From Ardenticatenaceae bacterium (GTDB lineage: Bacteria; Chloroflexota; Anaerolineae; Promineifilales; Promineifilaceae): a stretch of DNA of 64,000 nucleotides. Shown here one piece after another: positions 33,349-42,685 of the stretch. Both the position numbers and the translations under genes were made by a program. Each line of letters opens with the position of its first letter. Position 1 is the stretch's first letter. The notes beneath the pieces are model-generated. The model made no database searches and was not told the DNA's origin. It saw only the letters and a program-made list of their open reading frames with translations. Location: contig JACKBN010000002.1 in NCBI GenBank assembly GCA_020634565.1, positions 786,356 to 850,355 of the forward strand. Reading direction: 5' to 3'.

Positions 33349-33377
33349 ATTATAATAGTCACTTATAACTAAGTCAA
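33349..33377 (-). promoter_or_regulatory. padR promoter with candidate operator
   Basis: Minus-strand TTGACT (33377-33372), 17-bp spacer, TATAAT (33354-33349). The spacer holds TAGT-8 bp-ACTA, an imperfect dyad. The start codon begins 8 bp after the -10, implying a leaderless transcript. Confidence 0.75.
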
Positions 33378-33430
33378 GAGAAAAAACGGCCGTTTGTTAC
33401 CGTCCCTCTCCAAAAAGGATACAATCCACT

Positions 33431-33997
33431 ATGTTTACCCACCCCATCAACGACAATCTGCTCTTACGGCTCCCCGAAGAAAGGGATGCTGAGGCGATGC
33501 TGGCGCTTTTTGAAAACGGCCGTAACTATTTCACCTACTGGAGCGATTGGCCCAAACGCATGCAAACCGTCGCCGACTGCCAGGCACTTATTCTGCGCCA
33601 CCGGCGCGCCTTTGCCGAAGAAAAAGAAATACCCGCCGCCATGATTTACCAGGGACAGTTTGCGGGCATCAGCTCGCTGGAAATTCAGGAACGGTACGTG
33701 GTCAAAAAAGGGGAGCTTTCTTACTGGCTGGGTGAACAGTTCCAAGGTAAGGGCATCGTGACCCAATCCTGCCGGGTGCTGCTGGCACATGCGTTTAACG
33801 ATTTGGGGCTGAATCGCCTCTTTCTGCGCTTCAAGCACGCCTCGCCCGACGATGAAAACAGCGGCAGCCGTCGCGTGGCGGAGCGATTGGGCTTTGTGCA
33901 GGAAGGTGTGCAGCGGCAGGGCGGCGTGGCCAGAGGGCAATTTATGGACATGATTGTCTACTCCCTCCTTGCCGAGGAGTGGCAAACGGGGCGATAA
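33431..33997 (+). CDS. GNAT family N-acetyltransferase, RimJ/RimL-like
   Basis: 188 residues. NDNLLLRLPEERDAEAML opening, ISSLEIQERYVVKKGELSYWLGEQFQGKGIVTQSCRVLL (acetyl-CoA binding Q-x-x-G-K-G) and NSGSRRVAERLGFVQEG. Resembles ribosomal-protein-serine acetyltransferase RimL and YdaF. It acetylates an N-terminus or small amine; the target is unknown. Divergent from the PadR operon. The gene carries one ACGGCCGT site, like core genes. Confidence 0.88.
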   Translation: MFTHPINDNLLLRLPEERDAEAMLALFENGRNYFTYWSDWPKRMQTVADCQALILRHRRAFAEEKEIPAAMIYQGQFAGISSLEIQERYVVKKGELSYWLGEQFQGKGIVTQSCRVLLAHAFNDLGLNRLFLRFKHASPDDENSGSRRVAERLGFVQEGVQRQGGVARGQFMDMIVYSLLAEEWQTGR

Positions 33998-34166
33998 TAA
34001 TCAGATGCGGCAGTTCCTCTACTAAAGGAGAAGGAGACAATAGCACGAGAATAGCAGATAGAAAACGGCCAAGCGTCTTTCTTGCCACCAGGTTCTGCAA
34101 AATCGCGTATTACCTGCCAGAAACGCAATCGCTTACAAATGGTTTATGTTCAAGGAGAGTTTCAAG

Positions 34167-34562
34167 ATGGATAAAATAGTGGACAATGAATTTGTGACGG
34201 TATGGGTATATCCTGACAAAAAGATTGTACGTCACGAATTTCACAAATTTATTTATGGCGAAACATTTCGAGATGCCCTGACAAAAGGGGCCGAGGCCTT
34301 TGAAAAACATCACTGTGTGAAGTGGTTATCGGACGACCGCAACAATTCAGCCCTGCTGCCAGAAGACACCGAATGGGGGGAGGAAATTTGGGAGCCTCGC
34401 ATTATGAAAGCTGGCTGGAAGTATTGGGCTTTAATATTGCCAGAAAAGGTCGTGGGCCAAATGAATATGAATCGCCTGATAAATCGCTACAGCGCCTCAG
34501 GTGTGCATGTTCAGGTCTTCAGCGATCCAACAGCAGCCTTCAATTGGCTTGAAGGCCAATAA
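34167..34562 (+). CDS. hypothetical protein, STAS/SpoIIAA-like
   Basis: 131 residues from ATG 34167, which has AAGGAGAG 10 bp upstream; an ATG at 34146 lies inside that region. Sequence VWVYPDKKIVRHEFHKFIYGETFRDALTKGAEAFEKHHCVKWLSDDRNNSALLPEDTEWG, then YWALILPEKVVGQM and VQVFSDPTAAFNWL, follows the beta-alpha pattern of SpoIIAA/STAS-like proteins seen in cyanobacteria and Chloroflexota. No known enzyme motif. Function unknown. Confidence 0.7.
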   Translation: MDKIVDNEFVTVWVYPDKKIVRHEFHKFIYGETFRDALTKGAEAFEKHHCVKWLSDDRNNSALLPEDTEWGEEIWEPRIMKAGWKYWALILPEKVVGQMNMNRLINRYSASGVHVQVFSDPTAAFNWLEGQ

Positions 34563-34703
34563 AGCCCCACAAACCGCACATCATTTGGCTGGGGTGATCT
34601 AGGCATTGGCAGGCGCTTGCAGCTTTTGGCAACGGCCGTTTCCCCACCCCACAGCCTCTAAACTCTCTGTGAACTCTGCGGCAACTATCCCGACAGGTAT
34701 TTC

Positions 34704-35153
34704 ATGAGAAAAGTACCCCCATATTTGATTACGGCCGTTTTCCTGATCATTTTAGTTAGCCTCACCGGATGTGAACGAACTGTCACCGGCAGCGAAAAAG
34801 CGGCGGTGCTGGCCTTTAGCGAAGCAACCACAGACAACCTCCTGGCTGGTCTGGCCGCTAACGACTATACGCAGTTCTCTCGTGACTTCGATGACGAATT
34901 GCAGGCGAGATTACCCTCCGCCGACTTCACGACTCTGACCCAGGATGTAGACATCATCCTGGGAAGTTATCTTTCACGCAACGTTACCCAGGTGACTAAA
35001 GCAGATGAATTTTACGTGGTGGCGTATCAAGCCAGGTTTGAACAGGCCGAAGCGGTCACCATCACGGTTGCTTTCCACGACACGATCCACTCTATTGCCA
35101 CCTTGTCGATTGATTCGGCAGAAATGTCCTGGTCGGCTTTTCAAAACAGGTGA
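34704..35153 (+). CDS. lipoprotein, DUF3887-like
   Basis: 149 residues. Signal peptide with lipobox SLTGC (Cys about 23). The body (ATTDNLLAGLAANDYTQFSRDFDDELQARLPSADFTTL, then a five-stranded C-terminal half) is the NTF2-like DUF3887 pattern. Exported and lipid-anchored, function unknown. Promoter elements are not evident; a GACAGG sequence lies before ATG. Confidence 0.72.
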   Translation: MRKVPPYLITAVFLIILVSLTGCERTVTGSEKAAVLAFSEATTDNLLAGLAANDYTQFSRDFDDELQARLPSADFTTLTQDVDIILGSYLSRNVTQVTKADEFYVVAYQARFEQAEAVTITVAFHDTIHSIATLSIDSAEMSWSAFQNR

Positions 35154-35645
35154 ACGATTGTGCGCGAGCAACGGCCGTACTACCAACCGGCCCATTTAAG
35201 TTGATCGTTCTAAGAGTTCTCTCCTAAATCCATAGGTATACGTCTCACAAACCACAAAATTTCACGCCTTTTCCATAGGTCTATAGTCCAGCAGATATTG
35301 AAAATGAAAGAAACTCTTTCTATACTGTTCACATCAGCTTTAACTGGGAAGTGGGGTTTAAAACAACAATCTTTCAACAATGGGAGCTTGTTCAAATCAG
35401 TTTTTATCCCGGCACAAAACATCTATTAAATTCAGGAAACAAGTATCAGCATTTTGGTGCGGAAGGATAGAAGGTCACGCCATGCTCGCTGCCCCTATCA
35501 GTTACTTATCCCGCGATGTACCATCCCGCCGTTAGCGGACGGGGTTCCCTGGAGAATTTTATTCAATCAACCACCGCACAGCGGCAAATGTATCCAACCT
35601 ACTGGGGAATAAAAGCACCATACTAGCCAGTTCAGGAGATAAGTG
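35154..35645. other. intergenic region, about 490 bp
   Basis: AT-rich, no convincing reading frame on either strand and no tRNA or known riboswitch seen. Contains one ACGGCCGT near 35172 and a GC-rich dyad CCCGCCGTTAGCGGACGGGG around 35528-35547. Probably holds the promoter and a long leader for the sensor kinase gene. Confidence 0.5.
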
Positions 35646-38600
35646 ATGAACACCCGACTACTATATTTTGAACAACAACCAGAAATGATCGACCTGGTTC
35701 AGCAGGAAATCCAAAAGGGATTCCCTGACTGCGGGTGGCAGGTAGTAAAAACCCGTCCAGAATTCCTTGAAGCATTATCTGCTGCTCAGCAAGACCTGAT
35801 CATCACTGCATTTCATCTGCCACAGTATGATGCGCTTGCCCTGTTAGCTGACGTAAAGAAACAGTCACCGCACACGCCCGTCATTGTGTTCACTCAACCC
35901 GTCAACGAAGCAACGGCCGTTGCCTGCCTGAAAGCGGGCGCCGTGGATTACCTTACCACAGATCAGATAAGCGATTTGGGAACGGCCGTACGCCAGGCCC
36001 TGCAAAAAAAGGAACAGGCACAACAGTCGGCGGCACTTATTGAAAATTCCGAATGGGAAACCGAAGCTTTTATCAAAAAATCGCAAATCCTTACCCAAAT
36101 TGGCACCTACGGGTTTGATGTAAAAACGGGCCAATGGGAAAGCTCCTCCACATTCGACCAAATCTTGGGCATCGACCAAACCTATCCTAGAGATATTGAT
36201 GGCTGGAAAGCGCTCGTCCATCCGGCATATCAAGCCAAAATACACCAACAACTCACCGAGTTTATTCTCGAAGGCAACACCGAATACGAAAACGAATATC
36301 CAATCATCCGGCCAAGCGACGGCGAAGAACGCTGGATTTATACTGAACGGGGTCTAGAATTCAACGAAAAAGGCAAAGCCGTCAAGATGATTGGCACAGT
36401 ACAGGACATTACCCAGCGCAAACAGACAGAAGAAGCGCTGCGGGACAGCGAATACTTTTTACGCAAAACCCAATCCGTCGCCAAAATTGGTTCCTACGTA
36501 CTTGATTTTAAAACCGGCCTCTACACAGTTTCTGAAACCACCGACGTACTCTTTGGCATAGATGCAACATATCCAAGAGGTCTCCCCGGTTGGACAGATA
36601 TCGTTCACCCAGATTACCGTGAAGAACTGCTAAACTATACAAACCAGCATGTTTTGCGTGACCACAATCGCTTCGATTATAAATATCCAATTATTCGCCA
36701 AAACGATAAACAACTGCGTTGGGTACACGGCTTGGCCGAAGTTGAGCTTGATGAAAACGGCGAGGCCATCAGATTAGTAGGGACCATCCAAGACATTACA
36801 AGCCAGCACCAGGCGGAAGAAGCGCTCCAGTTAACACGCTTTACCGTAGACAACGTCGCAGATGCCGTTTATTGGATAACCAGGGAAGCCAAATTCATCG
36901 ACGTGAATGAAACCGCCTGTAAACAACTAGGTTACACGCGCGAAGAAATGCTCAAATTGTCCATTGGCGATGTAGACCCCAACTTTGTTGAAGATGACTG
37001 GATACCCAATTGGAAAAAAAGTCAGAAACTCACTAAAAGAATTTTTGAAACCCAACATAAAACCAAAGAAGGGGTGCTTTTCCCTGTAGAAGTTGTAACC
37101 AACTACCTAATATTCAACGGGGAGGAACTCAGTTGTGCTGTTGTCCGTGACATTACCACCCGCAAGGTGGCCGAAGCCGAACTGCATAAATCAGAAGAAC
37201 GGCTGCAAAAATTTTCGGCCGTCACGAATGAGGGCATCCTTTTCCACCATAATGGAATCATTCGAGATGCAAATGATTCCTTAAGGGCCATGTTTGGCTA
37301 TCAGCTAGAAGAAGTTATCGGCCGTTCGCTTTTAGACTTCATTCCCGCAGAGGAACACGCATTGGTTCTGCAAAAAGTCGCAGAAAAAGAAGAACAACCT
37401 TATGAATCCCTGGGAAAACGTAAAGACGGCACAGTTTTCCCCGTCGAAACCATCGCCCGCGAATTGGAGTTTCGCGGAGAACATCTGCGGGTCGCCTCTC
37501 TACGCGACATCACTGAAAGAAAGCAGGCTGAGCTTGAACGCCTGGAAAATTTGAAGTTTTTTGAAAACCTCGATCGGATTAATCGCACCTTCCAGAAAGC
37601 AGACGATATCGATCGACTCATGATTGAAACGCTTGATGAAGTGCTTTCCATATTCAACTGCGACCGTGCCTATTTAATGTACCCAGTTGATTTGGAGGTC
37701 TCCACACTAGAAGTACGTATGGAACGTACAACGTCAGAATATCCAGGTGCCTTTGAGATAAATAAACTCGTGCCGCTTGCGCCCCAACTAAAGCAAATAA
37801 TTAGGCAATTCAGCCGGGATGGACAACCCAGTCAACTCGTTGAAGGAAAAGAGCTAGATCCCGAGCAAGAGCCGTGGAAAAGCTACAGCATTAAATCCAT
37901 ACTGGCCATCCCCTTGTACCCTAAGGTTGGCAAACCCTGGATGTTTGGCCTGCACCAATGTGCCTATGCGCGCGAATGGACAACCGCGGAAGAAAAATTG
38001 TTTCAGGCAATCAGTAGACGCCTGGCTGATGCCCTTACTGCAATGCTCGTAAATCAGGAACTGCGCGAAAGTGAGGCACGGTACCGCGAAGCACAGCGTA
38101 TCGCCCAAATGGGGCATTGGACTTACGATCCCTACGCTCGGCAGCCGCTTTGGTGGTCAGAAGAAACCTTCCGCCTCCATGGTCTGGATCCAGCTCAGAA
38201 TCACCCAACCAACGAACAATTTTTCGCTCAGATTCATCCTGATGATCAAGCAATTTTTCGAGAATATTTAACCCGAACCTTGCAAACCGGAGAGCCTTTA
38301 GCCTTTGAATATCGGACGCCGCTAGGAAACGGGGAATTCCGTACGTTGGAAGCACGAGGCATTGCACACCTCGATGCCAATCAGCAGATCGCACTACTGA
38401 CCGGCACAGTGCTGGACATCACCAAGCAAAAACAGGCTGCAGAACGGCTTCGCTACCAGGCGATATTGTTGCAAAACATCAATGACGCCATCATCGCTTC
38501 CGACTTGGAATATAACATTACTAGTTGGAACGAGGCGGCAGAAGCACTTTACGGCTGGTCTGCTGACGAAGCTGTTGGCAAAAGTTTCCCTGAGCTAGTT

Positions 38601-40370
38601 CCTGTCAGGCTTGTTGAAGAATCGGCAAAATTCCCAAGCCAAGTACTGCTAAAAGAAGGAAAATGGCAAGGTGAGCTTCTTCATCAGCATAAAGATGGCA
38701 GTGAACTTCATATCCTGGCGTCTACGGCCCTCATTGTTGATGATAATAACCAGCCTACCGGTATTGTCACCGTCAACCGCGACATTACCGAACGCAAACA
38801 AATAGAAGCGGCACTACAGCAAAGTGAAGAGCGGTTAAGACAAGCCATTCAGGTTGCTAACATTGGCACATTTGACCACGATCATATTAATGATTTTATT
38901 TACTTTTCACCAGAGCTACGCCAAATGTGGGACCTGCCTTCATCGCAAGATGTTCGTCTAGATTCTTTAGATTTTGAAAAAGTTCATCCTGACGACCGAG
39001 AACGGGTCTTGCAGGCTATGGCCGAAGCACATTCCCCATCTGGAGACGGATCATTTGAAATTGAGCAAAGGTTGGTGCATAGCGATCAATCTGTTCATTG
39101 GATCTCAGTACGTTCCCGTACTTTTTTTGCGGGAGAGGGTGAAGAGAGACATCCTGTGCGCACCATAGGCGCAGTTGTCGATTTAACAGAAGCGAAATTA
39201 GCAGAAGAATCCCGAGCGAAGCTTGAGGAACAGCTGCGCCAGGCCCAAAAATTAGAAAGCTTAGGCCGTCTGGCTGGCGGCATTGCTCACGATTTCAACA
39301 ATTTACTTGTGCCCATGATTGGGTATACCGAGTTGGGGCAAATGCGGCTCTCTGCAGATAACAAAGCTCACGCTTATTTTGAGAAAATTGGCAATGCGGC
39401 TACGCGGGCTGCGGATCTCACCAAACAGATTTTAGCATTTAGCCGCCGCCAGATGCTGGAAATGGGTTTGTTTGATCTCAACGATGTTGTGGGCGAGTTC
39501 AGAGATATGCTGGAACGTCTGATTGGCGAAGATATCCAGATGAAAATTTTCTTAGCGCCAACACCCTGCCCTATCACGGCCGATCGCACACAGATAGAAC
39601 AGATTCTAATGAACCTGGTCCTTAATGCGCGGGATGCCATGCCCACCGGCGGGCAGCTTATCGTAGAGACAGACACGGTTTTTCTTGACGAAAGTTATGT
39701 GCGGACGCATCCGGACACAACGCCAGGTCATTATGCGATGCTGTCCATCAGCGATACGGGGTTAGGCATGGACAGCGAAACGCAACAAAGCATGTTTGAT
39801 CCGTTTTTTACCACCAAGGAAAGGGGCAAAGGGACCGGCCTGGGCCTGGCTACGGTTTTTGGGATTGTAAAGCAGCATGGGGGCAACATTTGGGTTTACA
39901 GCGAGCCAAATGAAGGCACAACGTTTAAAATTTACCTGCCGCGTCCCGAAGATGCTACCCAGCTTAGCAGCGCAATCGCCCCAGAAATGCCGACAGTTTA
40001 TGGAACGGAAACCGTTCTGGTTGTCGAGGATGAACCGATGGTTCGCAGGTTGGCCTGTGAAACGTTGGCCACCTATGGCTACAATGTATTGGAAGGGGAA
40101 AATCCTTTCCATGGCATAAAAATTGCTGACACCCATCCAGAGAAAATTGACCTGCTGTTAACAGATGTAATTATGCCGGAGATGAACGGCCGTGAGCTAC
40201 ACGACAAATTACTCAATATCCGACCTGACATCAAAGTGCTGTTTATGTCGGGGTATACCGATAATGTGATTGTGCATCATGGGGTTTTGGATGAGGGGGT
40301 AAACTTCCTGGAGAAGCCTTTTACGATCCGCCACTTTATCCAAAAGGTGCGCCGGGTGCTGGATGAATAG
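35646..40370 (+). CDS. giant hybrid sensor histidine kinase (receiver-like, seven PAS, GAF, HisKA, HATPase, receiver)
   Basis: 1574 residues, ATG at 35646 behind CAGGAGATAA. Order: N-terminal receiver-like domain (1-125) whose phosphoacceptor position reads LIITAFHLP, so Asp is Ala and the conserved Lys is absent; PAS/PAC units at about 140, 270, 395 and 515; GAF about 645-820; PAS at about 830, 955 and 1080; HisKA with IAHDFNN; HATPase with DTGLGMDSETQQSMFDPFFTTKERGKG; C-terminal receiver with intact LLLTDVIMPEMNG and FLEKPF. No transmembrane segment: a cytosolic sensor, probably for redox, light or small ligands. The intact terminal receiver makes it a hybrid kinase. No output regulator is adjacent. 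Confidence 0.9.
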   Translation: MNTRLLYFEQQPEMIDLVQQEIQKGFPDCGWQVVKTRPEFLEALSAAQQDLIITAFHLPQYDALALLADVKKQSPHTPVIVFTQPVNEATAVACLKAGAVDYLTTDQISDLGTAVRQALQKKEQAQQSAALIENSEWETEAFIKKSQILTQIGTYGFDVKTGQWESSSTFDQILGIDQTYPRDIDGWKALVHPAYQAKIHQQLTEFILEGNTEYENEYPIIRPSDGEERWIYTERGLEFNEKGKAVKMIGTVQDITQRKQTEEALRDSEYFLRKTQSVAKIGSYVLDFKTGLYTVSETTDVLFGIDATYPRGLPGWTDIVHPDYREELLNYTNQHVLRDHNRFDYKYPIIRQNDKQLRWVHGLAEVELDENGEAIRLVGTIQDITSQHQAEEALQLTRFTVDNVADAVYWITREAKFIDVNETACKQLGYTREEMLKLSIGDVDPNFVEDDWIPNWKKSQKLTKRIFETQHKTKEGVLFPVEVVTNYLIFNGEELSCAVVRDITTRKVAEAELHKSEERLQKFSAVTNEGILFHHNGIIRDANDSLRAMFGYQLEEVIGRSLLDFIPAEEHALVLQKVAEKEEQPYESLGKRKDGTVFPVETIARELEFRGEHLRVASLRDITERKQAELERLENLKFFENLDRINRTFQKADDIDRLMIETLDEVLSIFNCDRAYLMYPVDLEVSTLEVRMERTTSEYPGAFEINKLVPLAPQLKQIIRQFSRDGQPSQLVEGKELDPEQEPWKSYSIKSILAIPLYPKVGKPWMFGLHQCAYAREWTTAEEKLFQAISRRLADALTAMLVNQELRESEARYREAQRIAQMGHWTYDPYARQPLWWSEETFRLHGLDPAQNHPTNEQFFAQIHPDDQAIFREYLTRTLQTGEPLAFEYRTPLGNGEFRTLEARGIAHLDANQQIALLTGTVLDITKQKQAAERLRYQAILLQNINDAIIASDLEYNITSWNEAAEALYGWSADEAVGKSFPELVPVRLVEESAKFPSQVLLKEGKWQGELLHQHKDGSELHILASTALIVDDNNQPTGIVTVNRDITERKQIEAALQQSEERLRQAIQVANIGTFDHDHINDFIYFSPELRQMWDLPSSQDVRLDSLDFEKVHPDDRERVLQAMAEAHSPSGDGSFEIEQRLVHSDQSVHWISVRSRTFFAGEGEERHPVRTIGAVVDLTEAKLAEESRAKLEEQLRQAQKLESLGRLAGGIAHDFNNLLVPMIGYTELGQMRLSADNKAHAYFEKIGNAATRAADLTKQILAFSRRQMLEMGLFDLNDVVGEFRDMLERLIGEDIQMKIFLAPTPCPITADRTQIEQILMNLVLNARDAMPTGGQLIVETDTVFLDESYVRTHPDTTPGHYAMLSISDTGLGMDSETQQSMFDPFFTTKERGKGTGLGLATVFGIVKQHGGNIWVYSEPNEGTTFKIYLPRPEDATQLSSAIAPEMPTVYGTETVLVVEDEPMVRRLACETLATYGYNVLEGENPFHGIKIADTHPEKIDLLLTDVIMPEMNGRELHDKLLNIRPDIKVLFMSGYTDNVIVHHGVLDEGVNFLEKPFTIRHFIQKVRRVLDE

Positions 40371-40415
40371 TTTGGCGCCACAAGCTCAAGCAACGGCCGT
40401 AATGAACAGTTCTGT

Positions 40416-41033
40416 ATGAATGATTTGGCTTATTTGCTAAGACGGGACGTGAATCATCTGGTTGATGCGGAGCAGGATGCATGGCTGCTTGATAAATTTG
40501 AGGGCTATGCCAACGTCTCGTTTGGCCTGCAAAGATCATATGAAGATGTTTTGCCTACGCCGCTACGATTTGGCACCACATTTGATCTGTTGGCCTGGAA
40601 TGATTATCCGAGCACAGATGTAAAGTGGCCGATTATGTCGCAAAAGATGCTGGGTGTGCTGCAATCTGTGGGTGAGTTTGAGCACCGCACGATTCCGGTG
40701 ATTATGGTAGACAAACGTTTGGCGCGGGGTGTGGCGGACCAAGCCGTACCGCTTGACGCGGAAAATCACGACTATAAGGTGGTGCAATTGCTTGAACATT
40801 TGGAAGCGTTTGATTGGGAAGCCTCAACGTACACACCGCATCCACGCCTGCCAAATTATGTGAGACGTGTGCAAAAGCTCCATCTCAAGACACCCTCTGG
40901 TGGATTCCCGCCACTCTTTCGTTTAACTGTTTCCCCAGCTTATTTATTTGTTTCTGCAGCGGCCAAGTTGGCATTGGAAGCGGCAAAGGTCGGCGGGGTT
41001 CAGTTTATCCCGCTGCCGGATGTTCGATTGTGA
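40416..41033 (+). CDS. hypothetical protein, Imm11/DUF1629-like (immunity-type)
   Basis: 205 residues. The pattern DVLPTPLRFGTTFDLLAWNDYPSTDVKWPIMSQKM ... LHLKTPSGGFPPLFRLTVSPAYLFVSAAAKLALEAAKVGGVQFIPL resembles DUF1629/Imm11 immunity proteins, which neutralise polymorphic toxins. No toxin gene is next to it, so it would be an orphan. It starts 46 bp after the kinase stop with one ACGGCCGT between. Assignment rests on overall pattern only. Confidence 0.45.
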   Translation: MNDLAYLLRRDVNHLVDAEQDAWLLDKFEGYANVSFGLQRSYEDVLPTPLRFGTTFDLLAWNDYPSTDVKWPIMSQKMLGVLQSVGEFEHRTIPVIMVDKRLARGVADQAVPLDAENHDYKVVQLLEHLEAFDWEASTYTPHPRLPNYVRRVQKLHLKTPSGGFPPLFRLTVSPAYLFVSAAAKLALEAAKVGGVQFIPLPDVRL

Positions 41034-41101
41034 GCAGCTTAAATCGGCGATGACATGTGGCCAAATGTTATTAGGCGTCGTCTATTCATCGAGTGAATGA
41101 T

Positions 41102-41326
41102 ATGAGCGAAATTCTTAAATGTACGTGTGGGTCAGAGCGGTGCGCCCGGATTTTATACGGCCGTATTGCCCACACCGCACAGCTACAAAAGGATTTAGCC
41201 TCTGGCAAGGTGGTGCTGGGAGGCTGTATCATCTTTGCTGGCATGCCAGATTGGCGCTGCCTGGATTGTGGCCGGGAATGGGCAGAAGAAGCCGACGCCA
41301 GCGAGCAGCAGCAAAAAGAGAGTTAA
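41102..41326 (+). CDS. small zinc-ribbon-like protein
   Basis: 74 residues from ATG 41102. Two Cys pairs (KCTCGSERC near the N-terminus and WRCLDCGREW near residue 55) suggest a treble-clef or zinc-ribbon fold. The acidic C-terminal tail EEADASEQQQKES is unstructured. Function unknown; it may be nucleic-acid or protein binding. Sits between the immunity-like gene and the 41-bp repeat array. Confidence 0.6.
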   Translation: MSEILKCTCGSERCARILYGRIAHTAQLQKDLASGKVVLGGCIIFAGMPDWRCLDCGREWAEEADASEQQQKES

Positions 41327-41437
41327 ACGGCAACCTGGCCGTTCCCCCAATGATGCTTTAGAAAAATTTTCACCCTCTATCTCTGCAAGTTACCTGCTAA
41401 AGTGATGATTGTGAACCTATTTTTGTAAAAATGGCTC

Positions 41438-41724
41438 TAATCGTCGTGTGCAAGCCCCCTATTTAAACAAACTGTCTCTGATCATGGTGATCAAGGTCTG
41501 TTTCTTAAAAAAGAGTCTCTGATCAGTGTGATCATGAACTGTTTTTATGCAGACGGTTGCTGTGCATCATGATCACGCTCTGTTTGTATACAAAAGGTGC
41601 TTGCACATGGTGATCACGGTCTATTTTTAAACAAACTGTCTTTGATCATCATGATCACGCGCTTCTTTTTAAAAAAGTATGCCTGATCATCTTGTTTATG
41701 GGTTATTTTTTAGCAAGAAGGTTA
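41438..41724. repeat. 41-bp-period tandem array of TGATCA operator pairs
   Basis: Seven degenerate units whose first half-sites begin at 41438, 41479, 41520, 41561, 41602, 41643 and 41684, exactly 41 bp apart. Most units carry two TGATCA-like hexamers (variants TGTGCA, TGCACA, TAATCG) starting 9 bp apart, followed by an A/T tract. 41 bp is about four helical turns, placing all sites on one DNA face. Looks like an iteron or operator array upstream of the 41845 gene. Confidence 0.85.
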
Positions 41725-41844
41725 TGTTTCTGGCGTGCAGCATCCCCTCTTGAGAAATACCTGAAAATAAATTATGCTGTAGCCAGTCGTTTATCTTTTG
41801 CTGACAGTTTCATCTTTCTGGCAGCCAATTTGTTTGGAGGCAAT

Positions 41845-42540
41845 ATGGTCGCAGCTCGATTTGATTCAATGGGTTCGCTTACCCTGCGCTGGCCGTCTAA
41901 TTATCGGGCGGTGGTGGCGTTGGCGGAGGCGTACATTGCGTATGAAGGCAGTTTACCCCCAGAGGCACAGTTACAGGATATTTCGCTAACGATGATTGAG
42001 GCGGCCTTGGCTGAGGCCAAAGTTGCAATTGCGGCCGCACAAAAAGGGGAGCAGGCGCGCGCCGCGGCGGGCGAGACGGTACAGCAGACGCACAAAACAA
42101 TCAAACCGCTGCTGGATCGGGCGATTATGCAGCTAAAAGCGCAGCATTTTAACCAGTTGGCGGCGCTGGAGCAGTGGGGGCTGAATACGGTGATGCAGCA
42201 GGGCAAGGTACGGGTGCGTAAGCCGCGCACGCAGCGGCAGTGGTGGGAACTGTTGCAGGCGTATGTGGCGCAAGAGGCCAGCTTGCCCCCGGCGGAGCAA
42301 ATTAGCAATCCGCCGCTGGTGGTGATGCAGGCGCATTGGCAAATGCTGCAATTGGGGCTTACCCAGCGCACCGGTGGACGCGATCAGCGGGAAGTGCATG
42401 TGGAGGCTCGGAATACGGCCGTTTTGCGGCTGCTGGATTTACTAAAGGCGGCGGCAGTGCTCCGTCTGGTGGCCGATTACAACGGGGTGCTGACAAATGA
42501 GTTGCAATTGTGGGGGTATCGGGTGAATGAACGGCCGTAG
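41845..42540 (+). CDS. hypothetical helical protein with an internal duplication
   Basis: 231 residues starting at ATG 41845 behind TTTGGAGG. Two similar helical halves are visible: YRAVVALAEAYIAYEGSLPPEAQ (about 18-40) and WWELLQAYVAQEASLPPAEQ (about 125-144). Between them runs a long Ala/Gln/Lys-rich helix. The last 38 residues (LRLLDLLKAAAVLRLVADYNGVLTNELQLWGYRV) reappear as a remnant at 42960-43091. No family recognised. Its position directly behind the 41-bp array makes it a candidate for regulation by, or binding to, that array. Confidence 0.6.
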   Translation: MVAARFDSMGSLTLRWPSNYRAVVALAEAYIAYEGSLPPEAQLQDISLTMIEAALAEAKVAIAAAQKGEQARAAAGETVQQTHKTIKPLLDRAIMQLKAQHFNQLAALEQWGLNTVMQQGKVRVRKPRTQRQWWELLQAYVAQEASLPPAEQISNPPLVVMQAHWQMLQLGLTQRTGGRDQREVHVEARNTAVLRLLDLLKAAAVLRLVADYNGVLTNELQLWGYRVNERP

Positions 42541-42591
42541 TTCATCAGCAGGATGATGGGCAACTCTGCTACAAACTGTGCCAACCCAACC

Positions 42592-42619
42592 TTGAATTTG
42601 CCCCAATATTTTGTAAACT
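42592..42619 (+). promoter_or_regulatory. accessory-module promoter, copy G
   Basis: TTGAAT, 16-bp spacer, TAAACT, upstream of the small 42686 gene. Nearly identical to copy H at 43128. Confidence 0.6.
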
Positions 42620-42685
42620 GTCCCTACGCGTTTTTGTTTTTCTACGCTGCCACAGATTGACACATATTAGATACGTGAAAACGAT

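Noticed and set aside
35154..35645. Riboswitch or tRNA in the long gap before the giant kinase
   Set aside because: No cloverleaf, no conserved riboswitch core; only a short GC-rich dyad.
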